A DNA stretch of 64,000 nt from an uncultured Alphaproteobacteria bacterium. GTDB taxonomy: Bacteria; Pseudomonadota; Alphaproteobacteria; CAAHEQ01; UBA3637. Below are positions 43,370 through 51,267 of this stretch, piece by piece. The translations under genes and the position numbers were made by a program. The notes under the pieces are model-generated. The model had not been told where the DNA came from, searched no databases, and was given only the letters and a program-made list of their open reading frames with translations. The stretch is taken from positions 1 through 64,000 of the forward strand of contig CALXUB010000007.1 in NCBI GenBank assembly GCA_944391565.1, given 5' to 3'. Positions within the stretch are counted from its first letter, which is position 1, and each line of letters begins with the position of its first letter.

Positions 43370-44470
43370 ATGCGTTTACCGTCTATTTTAAGTCGATATA
43401 TTTCGAAAAATTTTTTTCTGGCTTTTCTCGGCTCACTGTTTGTGCTGATCGCACTTATTTTATTATTCGATGTGATTGATTTGCTGCGTCGGGCTTCGTC
43501 CGAGGAAAGTATGACTTTCGGTGATGTTGTGGGGCTTGGCCTATTGAAGCTTCCTCAAATGGTGCCGGTTATTCTGCCGTTTGCTGTTTTAATCGGGGCA
43601 TTGGTGACATTTTATCGGTTGAGTAAAAGCAATGAATTGGTTATTGCACGTTCTGCGGGGTTATCTGTTTGGAACTTTCTTATGCCGGTTTTTGTGGTCA
43701 CATTTTTAATCGGTGTTTTCAATGTGACGGTTTTTAATCCTTTTTCGGCCACAATGCGTCAGAAATATGATATGATGGAAGGATTGAAATTTGATAATCA
43801 AACGGGTTTTTCCTGGAGTTCGAAAGGGTTGTGGCTGAGAGAAAAAAAAGGTGACAACCCCATTGTCGTGCATGCAGATGCGGTGCATCAGCGGGAACGA
43901 GATTTGTATTTAAAAGATGTATCTGTTTTGGTTTTGAATCCGAATGAAACCTTATCGGTTCAGGTTGAATCGCCGGCAGGTCGGTTGACTGGCAACACTT
44001 TGGTTGTCGCCGAGGGGATTTTATTTACGGAGGATGGGCAAAAGAAGGATTCGGCGGCTTTTAGTTTACCAACGGAATTGAACTTGGATAAAATCATGCA
44101 GACTTTTGAGGAGCCGGAAGAAATATCTTTTTGGGAGCTGCCTTCATTTATCAGACTTTTGGACCGATCAGGGTTTTCATCCATTCGTCATAAGATGCAT
44201 TTTTATACAGTGTTGTCTTCTGTGCTGTATTTGCTGGCAATGGTATTTATTGCGGCGATGTTTGCTTTGTCTCCCAATCAACGGCAAGGTGGCATTTTAA
44301 TGAAAGTCTCGGGAGCTGTTTTGTTTGGTTTTCTGTTGTTCTTTGTTTCAAAATTAACGGCAGCTCTCGGCACATCGGGCGGTTTGCCGATTATTTTGGC
44401 TACATTCGGCCCGTCGATTGTGATGATTTTCGTGGCTGTTTCCGTTTTACTTCATTTGGAAGACGGATAG
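43370..44470 (+). CDS. lptG: LPS export permease LptG
   Basis: LptG with LptF and LptB2 extracts lipopolysaccharide from the inner membrane. The 366-residue protein has three N-terminal helices with LLFDVIDLLRRA and KLPQMVPVILPFAVLIG. A periplasmic beta-jellyroll follows (about 130-260), then three C-terminal helices. The order and length fit LptG better than LptF, but lptF is not next to it, so the F/G choice is moderately sure. Confidence 0.85.
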   Translation: MRLPSILSRYISKNFFLAFLGSLFVLIALILLFDVIDLLRRASSEESMTFGDVVGLGLLKLPQMVPVILPFAVLIGALVTFYRLSKSNELVIARSAGLSVWNFLMPVFVVTFLIGVFNVTVFNPFSATMRQKYDMMEGLKFDNQTGFSWSSKGLWLREKKGDNPIVVHADAVHQRERDLYLKDVSVLVLNPNETLSVQVESPAGRLTGNTLVVAEGILFTEDGQKKDSAAFSLPTELNLDKIMQTFEEPEEISFWELPSFIRLLDRSGFSSIRHKMHFYTVLSSVLYLLAMVFIAAMFALSPNQRQGGILMKVSGAVLFGFLLFFVSKLTAALGTSGGLPIILATFGPSIVMIFVAVSVLLHLEDG

Positions 44471-44491
44471 TTCATTTTATCTATCTTTAAA

Positions 44492-45034
44492 TTATGGATC
44501 TTCGTTTTCTAAGGCTTTTCGAGCTGTTTCATAACTGAAACCGGCTCGGCCTAACACCGCCAAATCTTTTTGATACATCTCTTGACGTTGTTCCTTCGGC
44601 CGCCAAATACCAAGTTTTCTTTTCTTGACAAGTTTGCGGGCAGCTTCCAGATCCATTTCTCCGGTCGAAAGATCTTGTGCTTCGAAAATGTCCTCGATTA
44701 ACTCATCCGTCAGGCCGGCTGTTTTCAGCTTGTTTGTGATGGTTCGAACGGATTTTCCCGATTCGCTCAAGTGTCTGAACGTATTTTCGGCATAACGTCG
44801 ATTGTCAATATATCCCAGTCGGACCATTTCTTCGATAACAGAGTCTATCCATTGACCGGTTTCGGGCGGTACATCGCCTCCGTCGCGTTCTACTTTATAA
44901 ATGCGGCGCTCTAGAACAGCACGCAATTTTTCCGTTGTGCTTTCATAGCGCGACAAGTAATAAAGGGCAATGTTATATAATCTTTTTTGTGTCAGTTTTT
45001 TGGGCATATTGACATCTTTCTTCTTTCCTGGCAT
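44492..45034 (-). CDS. recX: Regulatory protein RecX
   Basis: RecX inhibits RecA filament growth. The 180-residue protein has the three-helix RecX repeats: ALYYLSRYESTTEKLRAVLERRI, then LGYIDNRRYAENTFRHLSESGKS, and a C-terminal repeat with LAVLGRAGFSYETARKAL. Either MPGKKK or MPKKL nine residues in may be the start. It is divergent from hslO with only 26 bases between them. recA is not nearby. Confidence 0.88.
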   Translation of the reverse strand: MPGKKKDVNMPKKLTQKRLYNIALYYLSRYESTTEKLRAVLERRIYKVERDGGDVPPETGQWIDSVIEEMVRLGYIDNRRYAENTFRHLSESGKSVRTITNKLKTAGLTDELIEDIFEAQDLSTGEMDLEAARKLVKKRKLGIWRPKEQRQEMYQKDLAVLGRAGFSYETARKALENEDP

Positions 45035-45060
45035 CGTATCTAAAAAAGGAGCGTTTGTAA

Positions 45061-45915
45061 ATGAATATTATTTTGCCTTTTATTTTAAATGATGGTTTGT
45101 TGCGCGGTCGCTATGTCAAACTCAGCAGTCTGATGAACGATATATTGTGTCATCGTCGTCATCCTCAGCTGATCGAACGGATTTTGGCAGAGGCGGTCAC
45201 AATCGGTTTGATGTTGTCTTCGTTCTTGAAGTATGACGGCCTTTTCACTTTGCAAATTCAAGGACAGGGTCCGGTGACATTGTTGGTTGTTGATATTACC
45301 GGCGACGGGTCGATTCGAACTTCCGTTCGATATGATGAGGCTCTACTGCCGAAGCAAGCTGCCAGTCTTCAGGAAATCTTCGGTTCAGGGGTTTTGGTTT
45401 TTACGGTTGATCAGGCTGTTCAAAAAGAAGAACGTTATCAGGGAATCGTCGAATTATCCGGTTCTTCTTTAGCCGAAGCGGTGGAGCGTTATTTTCAGGC
45501 GTCTGAACAAATATTAACGCATTTGATCCTTTTTTCAAAAGAGTTGGACGGTTCAATTCAAACAGGCGGGTTGATTGTGCAGATGATGCCTTCGGATAAA
45601 GGTGCTGTTGAACAGCGTTCGGATGCTTTTGAAACAGCGTGTGTTCTGGCGGACAGTCTTCGAAAGGCAGAGTTTTTTGACGAAAATCTGTCTGCGGAAA
45701 AAGTGTTATTTCGGTTATATCATGCCGATCATTTGCTCTTGTTTCCGGCAAAATCAGTGCGTTTCGCCTGTCGCTGTTCGTCGGAAAAAGTCAAGAAAAT
45801 GCTGCGAGGGTTTTCATCTCAAGAACTTGAGGATATGTATCAAAACGGTGAAATTCGTGTTGACTGTCAATTCTGTGGCAAAACATATTGTTTTAAAAAA
45901 GGAGAATGGGAATGA
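45061..45915 (+). CDS. hslO: Redox-regulated chaperone Hsp33
   Basis: Hsp33 holds unfolded proteins during oxidative stress. The 284-residue protein ends with the zinc switch: Cys 237 and Cys 239 (CRC) and Cys 269 and Cys 272 (CQFC). The holdase domain includes AVTIGLMLSSFLKYDG and GPVTLLVVDITGDG. It starts after AAAGGAG. Its stop overlaps the following lipoprotein start (ATGA). Confidence 0.95.
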   Translation: MNIILPFILNDGLLRGRYVKLSSLMNDILCHRRHPQLIERILAEAVTIGLMLSSFLKYDGLFTLQIQGQGPVTLLVVDITGDGSIRTSVRYDEALLPKQAASLQEIFGSGVLVFTVDQAVQKEERYQGIVELSGSSLAEAVERYFQASEQILTHLILFSKELDGSIQTGGLIVQMMPSDKGAVEQRSDAFETACVLADSLRKAEFFDENLSAEKVLFRLYHADHLLLFPAKSVRFACRCSSEKVKKMLRGFSSQELEDMYQNGEIRVDCQFCGKTYCFKKGEWE

Positions 45916-46469
45916 GAAAAACTTTTGTCGGAATGATAATGACTTTTGCACTGGCGGCGTGTGTGCCACAGTATTCGAATCCCTATAAAATGAAAGATTA
46001 TACGCAAGTGCCGTTGTTGGAATTGCCGGTTCGTCGGGTGGAAACAACTTCTTATGTCAGCGGATTGGAACGTTTGCCGCATGTTGAATCGATGATGCCC
46101 ATGACACCAGAAAAAGCACTGAGGAATTGGGCTCTGATTCGTTTGAGACCCACCTATTCGACAAACAATAAAGCTCAATTTATTATTGAAGAAGCTTCTA
46201 TGATTCGGGAAGAAGATCCTAAAGATCGTTTTTTTGTTTTGGATAATTACAAGTATACATTAAGCTATAAAGTTGCTTTGGTCGTTGAAGATGAAGAAGG
46301 GGCTGTGTTGAAAACAGCGGAAGCATCAGGTTTTGTTTCCGAAAGCCAACCGCAAAATGCCAGCGAACGGGAACGGGACACATTATTTATGAATTTATTG
46401 GGAGAAATGGAGAACCAACTGGATGAAAAGTTAACTAAAGAAATTCAGCAAAATCTGATTGACCTTTAA
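45912..46469 (+). CDS. Putative lipoprotein, unknown
   Basis: The 185-residue protein has a lipoprotein signal with lipobox LAAC (ALAAC, then VPQYSNPY). The mature part has a beta-rich core (FFVLDNYKYTLSYKVALVVED) and a helical end (LLGEMENQLDEKLTKEIQQNL). I chose the ATG at 45912 overlapping the hslO stop; an ATG six bases earlier is also possible. No family recognised; it is probably anchored to the outer membrane and co-expressed with hslO. Confidence 0.72.
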   Translation: MRKTFVGMIMTFALAACVPQYSNPYKMKDYTQVPLLELPVRRVETTSYVSGLERLPHVESMMPMTPEKALRNWALIRLRPTYSTNNKAQFIIEEASMIREEDPKDRFFVLDNYKYTLSYKVALVVEDEEGAVLKTAEASGFVSESQPQNASERERDTLFMNLLGEMENQLDEKLTKEIQQNLIDL

Positions 46470-46496
46470 AACGGTTTGATGTATAAGGAAAACATC

Positions 46497-46570
46497 GCGG
46501 GTGTAGCTCAATGGTAGAGCGGAAGCTTCCCAAGCTTAAGACGAGGGTTCGATTCCCTTCACCCGCTCCA
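46497..46570 (+). tRNA. tRNA-Gly (anticodon CCC)
   Basis: Acceptor GCGGGTG pairs with CACCCGC, the anticodon loop is TTCCCAA, the T loop is TTCGATT, and CCA is encoded. It closely resembles the glyU tRNA of E. coli. Confidence 0.96.
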
Positions 46571-46652
46571 TATGACTATTTAATTTTAAAGGATTTTTTC
46601 TTTTGAAAAAATTTTACCTTTTAAAACATTTTTAGCGAAAATTAAAAAAATC

Positions 46653-46680
46653 TTGTCAAAACGGTGAATTGTATTACAAT
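46653..46680 (+). promoter_or_regulatory. Promoter of the flavin reductase-rubredoxin gene
   Basis: TTGTCA (46653-46658) and TACAAT (46675-46680) are 16 bases apart, about 27 bases before the start codon. Confidence 0.6.
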
Positions 46681-46706
46681 ACTTACGCCGAAACAAAGGG
46701 GGTAAA

Positions 46707-47360
46707 ATGGAAACAACGGCATTTGCTCAAATTACACACGGAATTTATATCCTGGGCGCTGCTGACGGTGAAAGGCTGGTCGGTTGCACAGTTGATGCTG
46801 TTATGCAAGCTTCCGTAAAACCACCGGTTATTGCGTTGTCATGTATGAACTCAGGTTTTACAAAAAGCGTTTTGGATCGAACAAAACGGTTTAGCTTATC
46901 TGTTGTTAGCGAAGCTTTGCCGCCTTTTATTATCGCTAATTTCGGTTTCCAAACAAGCCGTCTTGTCGACAAATGGGCCAATGTGGATTATGTGCAAAAA
47001 GACGGATTGCCTTTTTTAAAGGAAACACCGGCGAGTTTTATTTGCCGAATTTTATCAGTTCATCCATTTGAAAGCCATACACTTTATTTGGCCGAAGTGG
47101 AAAATGCCTGGTCGGGAACGACAGGAACGTGTCTGACCTATCAGGCTTATCAAAACGGTTTTAAAACAGATGTGTTTAAAGCCTTTCAAAATTATTTAAA
47201 GGAGAAGGAAATGACAGAACAACAATATGAATGGGTTTGCACATTGTGCGGATATGTGTATGATGAAGAAACACCGTTTGAAGAACTGCCCGATACATGG
47301 GTCTGTCCGTTATGCGGTGCGGGAAAAGACGCATTTGAAAAACGCCCCATCCAAAAATAA
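46707..47360 (+). CDS. Flavin reductase-rubredoxin fusion (Hrb type)
   Basis: This 217-residue protein joins an FMN-binding flavin reductase domain (about 1-160, [21 protein letters not shown] and [10 protein letters not shown]) to a rubredoxin domain. The rubredoxin part has [11 protein letters not shown] and [12 protein letters not shown], with all four iron-binding cysteines. Such high-molecular-weight rubredoxins pass electrons from NAD(P)H to flavodiiron oxygen or nitric oxide reductases in anaerobes. Rubrerythrin, another acceptor, is encoded 1.4 kb away. It has its own promoter. Confidence 0.93.
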   Translation: METTAFAQITHGIYILGAADGERLVGCTVDAVMQASVKPPVIALSCMNSGFTKSVLDRTKRFSLSVVSEALPPFIIANFGFQTSRLVDKWANVDYVQKDGLPFLKETPASFICRILSVHPFESHTLYLAEVENAWSGTTGTCLTYQAYQNGFKTDVFKAFQNYLKEKEMTEQQYEWVCTLCGYVYDEETPFEELPDTWVCPLCGAGKDAFEKRPIQK

Positions 47361-47380
47361 TCGATTTATAGAAATCGGTT

Positions 47381-47619
47381 TGGATTTTGATAACAATCCC
47401 TTCGGATTAGGAGTTAGCTCTGAGATTGAAAATCCGGATGGGACAGAAAAACGTGTGCGCGGTTTTATTCCCATAAAGCCGCGTCGTTTTTATCTGCGTA
47501 TTTGGATCTTAAAAGGCGTTTTTGTCCTGTCAACAACCGGCATTTCTTTTCAAAAAAAGAACAGATATAATTTAAAATGTGTCTTTGGTATCGGCGGTAT
47601 CGATCGAACTTTTCCTTAA
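47381..47619 (+). CDS. Small basic protein with uncertain start
   Basis: After the rubredoxin stop another frame reads as a plausible protein: DFDNNPFGLGVSSEIENP, then GFIPIKPRRFYLRIWILK and KNRYNLKCVFGIGG. It is rich in Arg, aromatic residues and glycine and ends at 47619. No ATG begins it; a TTG at 47381 is the best candidate, with a weak purine stretch upstream. Length from that codon is 78 residues. The pattern looks like real protein rather than a shadow frame, but start and reality are uncertain. Confidence 0.4.
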
Positions 47620-47642
47620 AAAAATTATTTTATATAAAAATA

Positions 47643-47671
47643 TTGACAAAATAGAAAAAAGTATCTATACT
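47643..47671 (+). promoter_or_regulatory. Near-consensus sigma70 promoter
   Basis: TTGACA and TATACT are exactly 17 bases apart, about 35 bases before the gene at 47707. It is one of the best promoter matches in the window. Confidence 0.8.
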
Positions 47672-47706
47672 CTATTTTTAATTCACGCATAAAGTGGAGA
47701 TTTCAA

Positions 47707-48693
47707 ATGGAAAAAGAACGTATTGACGCTGAAGGAAAATATTTTTCAGCTGCCGAACAAGAAGTTCAGCAGTTTGTTCAAGAAGTACTCGAAAGAAATT
47801 TGAATTCGGTTAGTGTTTTTCAACCTGCCGGTCAGGCGCATGCCGAAAAAGTGGCTGATTTGTTGCCAATGTGCTCTTTAACTTTTTTGGAAAAATTCGG
47901 AGAAGCCTGTAAAACAGCCAATATTTGTTATCCGCCAAAAATGTTGTTATCGGATAAAAAGCTCAGCTTTTTCCAGAAATATGCTGTTTGGAAGGGGAAA
48001 GGTTTTGATTTTCCCGGTTTGGCTTTTGATTTTGTATCCGAAAGTCTGAAAGATGAGAAAAATTTTGGGAAAAAACTTTTTGAGGCACATTCTGTTTTGT
48101 TTATGGCTGCACGCTGTGGTTCAACCGCAAACTACTCGGTAGAGGATTTTTATCGCTCTGATATGCATGAAAATCCATTGTGGTTGTCTTTGTCGGATTC
48201 GGCAGCTCAATTTCGTTCTGCTGTGTTTAAAACTTATCCGAATTTGAGAGGATCTTTTTTGAAAACAGTGCTTAATCCTTTACGATCCGATGCCTCATCG
48301 GCCGCTTTTTTGTTAACCGAAGTTGCCGGTATTGATAAAAGTTCTTTCGGGGATGTCAAAAAAGAATTGGCTGATTTTATGCTCTTTGATTTGGAAAAAT
48401 ATGGGCAAGCCAAACCTGAGCAGATTTTGGAAATTCAGCGTAAAAACGCTTTCCTGACAAAATTAGAAGGGAAATTGTATCAAAATGAATCAATGCTTGC
48501 TCCGCTTTTTTTAATGTTGAAAACGCAAGAGGGTATTCGTTTGGCCCATCAGAAAGAAATGTTAAAAAAACAAGCAGACGAGGAAATTCGTCGTCATCAG
48601 GAAAAAATCAGACTTGTTCGTTCTGCAGCACAACATCAACTTGATTTTTTAACACAAAATCAGTGTTTAAAATTATGCGCCGAACACTTTTAA
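47707..48693 (+). CDS. Hypothetical protein, unknown family
   Basis: The 328-residue cytoplasmic protein is mostly helical and contains scattered cysteines. It starts with charged helices (DAEGKYFSAAEQEVQQFVQEVLERNL), has a phenylalanine-rich middle (KKLSFFQKYAVWKGKGFDFPGLAFDFV) and ends with a basic coiled coil (KKQADEEIRRHQEKIRLVRS). No motif was recognised. It has a near-consensus promoter and a strong terminator, so it is a separately and probably well-expressed unit. Confidence 0.68.
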   Translation: MEKERIDAEGKYFSAAEQEVQQFVQEVLERNLNSVSVFQPAGQAHAEKVADLLPMCSLTFLEKFGEACKTANICYPPKMLLSDKKLSFFQKYAVWKGKGFDFPGLAFDFVSESLKDEKNFGKKLFEAHSVLFMAARCGSTANYSVEDFYRSDMHENPLWLSLSDSAAQFRSAVFKTYPNLRGSFLKTVLNPLRSDASSAAFLLTEVAGIDKSSFGDVKKELADFMLFDLEKYGQAKPEQILEIQRKNAFLTKLEGKLYQNESMLAPLFLMLKTQEGIRLAHQKEMLKKQADEEIRRHQEKIRLVRSAAQHQLDFLTQNQCLKLCAEHF

Positions 48694-48694
48694 T

Positions 48695-48719
48695 AAAGGG
48701 AGCGAAAGCTCCCTTTTTT
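48695..48719. terminator. Terminator between convergent genes
   Basis: AAAGGGAGC and GCTCCCTTT pair around a GAAA tetraloop and are followed by T on the plus strand. It ends the gene at 47707 and touches the rubrerythrin stop. Confidence 0.9.
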
Positions 48720-49293
48720 ACCAGTTTTTCATCATAAGTTCAAAATAGCCTTGAGCATGATCGCAGGAAGGACATTTTTGGGGCGGTTCTTTGCCCGTCA
48801 TGATATAGCCGCAGTTTCGGCATTGCCAGACAACATTTTCTTCACGTTTAAAGACTTTTCCCGTAATGATGTTGTTTGCCAATTCTAAATACCGTTTTTC
48901 ATGTGCGCGTTCGGCAATGGAAACCGAACGCCAAAGGGCCGCAATTTCTGGAAAACCTTCTTCTTGCGCTATTTCGGCAAAACGAGGATAAAGTTCATCC
49001 CCTTCTTCGTGTTCATTTTGAGCCGCTTTCTGAAGATTCTCCAATGTCGTTCCGATGACGCCGGCTGGAAAAGTGCCTTGGATTTCAACTTCTCCGCCTT
49101 CCAGAAATTTAAAAAAACGTTCGGCGTGTTCTTTTTCTTGATTAGCTGTTAGTTCAAAAATATAAGAAATCTGATGATAACCTTCTTTTTTGGCAACAGA
49201 GGCCCAATAGGTATAGCGGTTTCTGGCTTGGCCTTCACCAGCAAAAGAGGCCAGTAGATTTTTTTCAGTTTGTGTTCCTTTAATCGATGGCAT
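48718..49293 (-). CDS. rbr: Rubrerythrin
   Basis: Rubrerythrin reduces hydrogen peroxide in anaerobes and microaerophiles. The 191-residue protein has the four-helix di-iron domain (FAGEGQARNRYTYWA, NQEKEHAERFFKF, SIAERAHEKRY). The C-terminal rubredoxin-like iron site is CRNCGY and CPSCDH. The flavin reductase-rubredoxin protein at 46707 is a likely electron donor. Confidence 0.95.
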   Translation of the reverse strand: MPSIKGTQTEKNLLASFAGEGQARNRYTYWASVAKKEGYHQISYIFELTANQEKEHAERFFKFLEGGEVEIQGTFPAGVIGTTLENLQKAAQNEHEEGDELYPRFAEIAQEEGFPEIAALWRSVSIAERAHEKRYLELANNIITGKVFKREENVVWQCRNCGYIMTGKEPPQKCPSCDHAQGYFELMMKNW

Positions 49294-49380
49294 TTTTCTC
49301 TCCTTTTTCTTTGTTCCTTGGGGAATAAATAAGTTCTTTTTGTTAAAAGAAAAGACCTGAAATTGAAAAAACTACATTTT

Positions 49381-49397
49381 TATGTTGTCAAAACATA
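49381..49397. promoter_or_regulatory. Palindrome between rubrerythrin and the DUF3943 gene
   Basis: TATGTT-gtcaa-AACATA has perfect six-base arms and lies in the divergent region. It overlaps TTGTCA (49385-49390), which with TAGCAT (49408-49413) 17 bases on could be the promoter of the gene at 49475. A redox-regulator operator is possible but unproved. Confidence 0.4.
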
Positions 49398-49474
49398 GAA
49401 AAATGGGTAGCATGCTGTGTCTGTATATAAAATGATACAAAAAAGAATTCAATTAAGAACTAAATAGGCTGCTT

Positions 49475-50257
49475 ATGAGACTTAATTTCATGACTTATAC
49501 GCTGGGTGTTCTGGCTCTTTGCATTGCGTTGGCGGGACCTGTTTATGCCGCTGATAAAGAAAAAACGGCGTATCAGGCACCATCTTATGCAGTAAAGAGC
49601 ATATATGAGCGTCCCTATTCTTTGACGGAAAGCAATATTGATAAAACGCTTTTAAAACGTAATACCTTTCTTTTGGTGGGAGCCGGTGTTGCAACAATGG
49701 GAATCTTGTACCTGATGCCGTCCAGCTTTACGAATTGGGAAGATGACGGTAAGAATCCTTTCAGCAAATGGTGGGATAATGTGACCGACGGTCCTGTTTG
49801 GGATGAAGATGATTTATTTTTAAATTACATTGCTCATCCGTATTGTGGAGCTATTTATTACATGGGGGCTCGTTCTGCCGGTGCGAATGCGTTTGAATCT
49901 TTTTTATATTCTTTTGCTTTATCGACATTTTTCTGGGAGTATGGTATCGAGTCTTTCGCAGAAGTTCCTTCCATTCAGGATTTAATCGTGACACCGGTTG
50001 GGGGGGCAATAGTCGGTGAAGGTTTTTATTTGGCCAAAAGACATATTTATGAAAATGACGGAAAACTGATGAATTCCGAGGTTTTAGGCAGTACGGCAGT
50101 ATTTTTAATGGATCCTATGACGGAAATTACAAATTATATCTGGGATGAAGATGAGCAAAAAGAATTGGCAGAACATGCATTTTCTCTTCAGGCACAACCG
50201 ATAATGACCCGCAACGGCGGTATGGGATACGGTATTTCGCTGAGTTTCGCGTTTTAG
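49475..50257 (+). CDS. DUF3943 envelope protein
   Basis: The 260-residue protein has a signal peptide (residues 1-25, ending PVYA) and the conserved DUF3943 core: FLNYIAHPYCGAIYYMGARSAGANAFESF, WEYGIESFAEVPSIQDLIVTPVGG. It ends in a phenylalanine after an alternating strand (GYGISLSFAF), as outer-membrane proteins do. Its function is not known; a periplasmic or outer-membrane place is likely. Confidence 0.82.
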   Translation: MRLNFMTYTLGVLALCIALAGPVYAADKEKTAYQAPSYAVKSIYERPYSLTESNIDKTLLKRNTFLLVGAGVATMGILYLMPSSFTNWEDDGKNPFSKWWDNVTDGPVWDEDDLFLNYIAHPYCGAIYYMGARSAGANAFESFLYSFALSTFFWEYGIESFAEVPSIQDLIVTPVGGAIVGEGFYLAKRHIYENDGKLMNSEVLGSTAVFLMDPMTEITNYIWDEDEQKELAEHAFSLQAQPIMTRNGGMGYGISLSFAF

Positions 50258-50292
50258 AAAGCACTCTTTTAATACCTAAGAAAGGAACAATT

Positions 50293-50790
50293 TTGCAAAG
50301 AAAATGCTTAGAACCTTGGATTGATCAAAATGCTCGTATTTTAATTGTGGGGACAATGCCAAGTGAAAAGTCTTTAAATGAGCAAACCTATTATGCGAAT
50401 CCAAGAAATAAGTTTTGGGAATATATTACAAATATATTGAATGATGGGAATAAACTTTGCTCTATCGAAGAAAAGAAGAGTTTTTTGAAGAAGTGTCAAA
50501 TAGGTCTTTGGGATTCGTTGGCTTTTTGTGAAAGAGAGGGGAATAGTGATTCAAAGATAAAAGCTGAGATTTTTAATGATTTTACTCCCTTCGAAACTAT
50601 AAAATATGTAATCTTTAATGGTAAAAAGGCAGCAAAGTATTCTTTTAAATATAATGCGTTATTTCTGTCAAAAAGAAATTGTTTTAAATTACCTTCTACT
50701 AGTTCAGCCAATACGTCTCTTTCTGATAAAGATAAATTTGAAAAGTGGAAAGAAACTTTTCTGGAGATTTTAAAAAATGAAAATGATTGA
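50293..50790 (+). CDS. Hypoxanthine-DNA glycosylase (UDG family 6)
   Basis: The 165-residue protein matches the HDG branch of the uracil-DNA glycosylase superfamily, which removes deaminated adenine from DNA. It has ILIVGTMPSEKSLNEQTYYANPRNKFW and, near the end, LPSTSSANTSL in place of the usual LPSTSPAN. It begins with TTG preceded by AAAGGA. The codons are clearly more AT-rich than those of neighbouring core genes, which suggests recent acquisition. The next gene overlaps its end. Confidence 0.85.
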   Translation: MQRKCLEPWIDQNARILIVGTMPSEKSLNEQTYYANPRNKFWEYITNILNDGNKLCSIEEKKSFLKKCQIGLWDSLAFCEREGNSDSKIKAEIFNDFTPFETIKYVIFNGKKAAKYSFKYNALFLSKRNCFKLPSTSSANTSLSDKDKFEKWKETFLEILKNEND

Positions 50791-51067
50791 TTTATTTTTA
50801 AACTTAGAAAAAAATAAAAATTCAAAAAGAGATATGATGCTTTTTGTTGCCCTTAATTCTTGTTTGATTAAGTTAGCACAAAAACGAAAGAAAAAAGTAA
50901 ATTTATCTATAAATATTGGCAATGAATTAGATAGAATAGGGACAGTGAAAAAACATTCTCTTTTTTCCGGAATACGATCATTTTTAATTTTTTGTGTTGA
51001 GATGTTTTTTGGGTTTTTATTGATTTTATTCATTTTTTGGATATTGAATACATATTCGTATAGTTAG
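50777..51067 (+). CDS. Small membrane protein, AT-rich
   Basis: The 96-residue protein overlaps the glycosylase end by 14 bases. It has a lysine-rich cytoplasmic part and one C-terminal membrane helix (SFLIFCVEMFFGFLLILFIFWIL). Composition matches the AT-rich glycosylase gene, so the two probably arrived together. Function unknown. Confidence 0.55.
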   Translation: MKMIDLFLNLEKNKNSKRDMMLFVALNSCLIKLAQKRKKKVNLSINIGNELDRIGTVKKHSLFSGIRSFLIFCVEMFFGFLLILFIFWILNTYSYS

Positions 51068-51110
51068 AGTTTTTTTATAAATTTTTCTGATGACATCATT
51101 TATTTTGTAA

Positions 51111-51138
51111 AAAAACACCCCAACAGGAGTGTTTTTTT
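51111..51138. terminator. Bidirectional terminator
   Basis: AAAAACACCCC and GGAGTGTTTTT pair (one mismatch) around AACA. Runs of T follow on both strands, so it can end the AT-rich pair and the tRNA-His. Confidence 0.85.
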
Positions 51139-51139
51139 A

Positions 51140-51217
51140 TGGGGCGGAAGATGAGACTCGAACTCACGACATCTGGTACCACAAACCAGCGCTCTAACCA
51201 ACTGAGCTACATCCGCC
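51140..51217 (-). tRNA. tRNA-His (anticodon GTG)
   Basis: The anticodon stem-loop CTGGT-TTGTGGT-ACCAG gives GTG. The gene encodes the extra 5' G opposite the C discriminator that is typical of tRNA-His, and CCA is encoded. One T-T mismatch is in the acceptor stem. Confidence 0.95.
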
Positions 51218-51267
51218 ATGGAATGGCCTTCTTTTTACAATCTCTGTGTGCAAAAGTCAAGCTCTTT

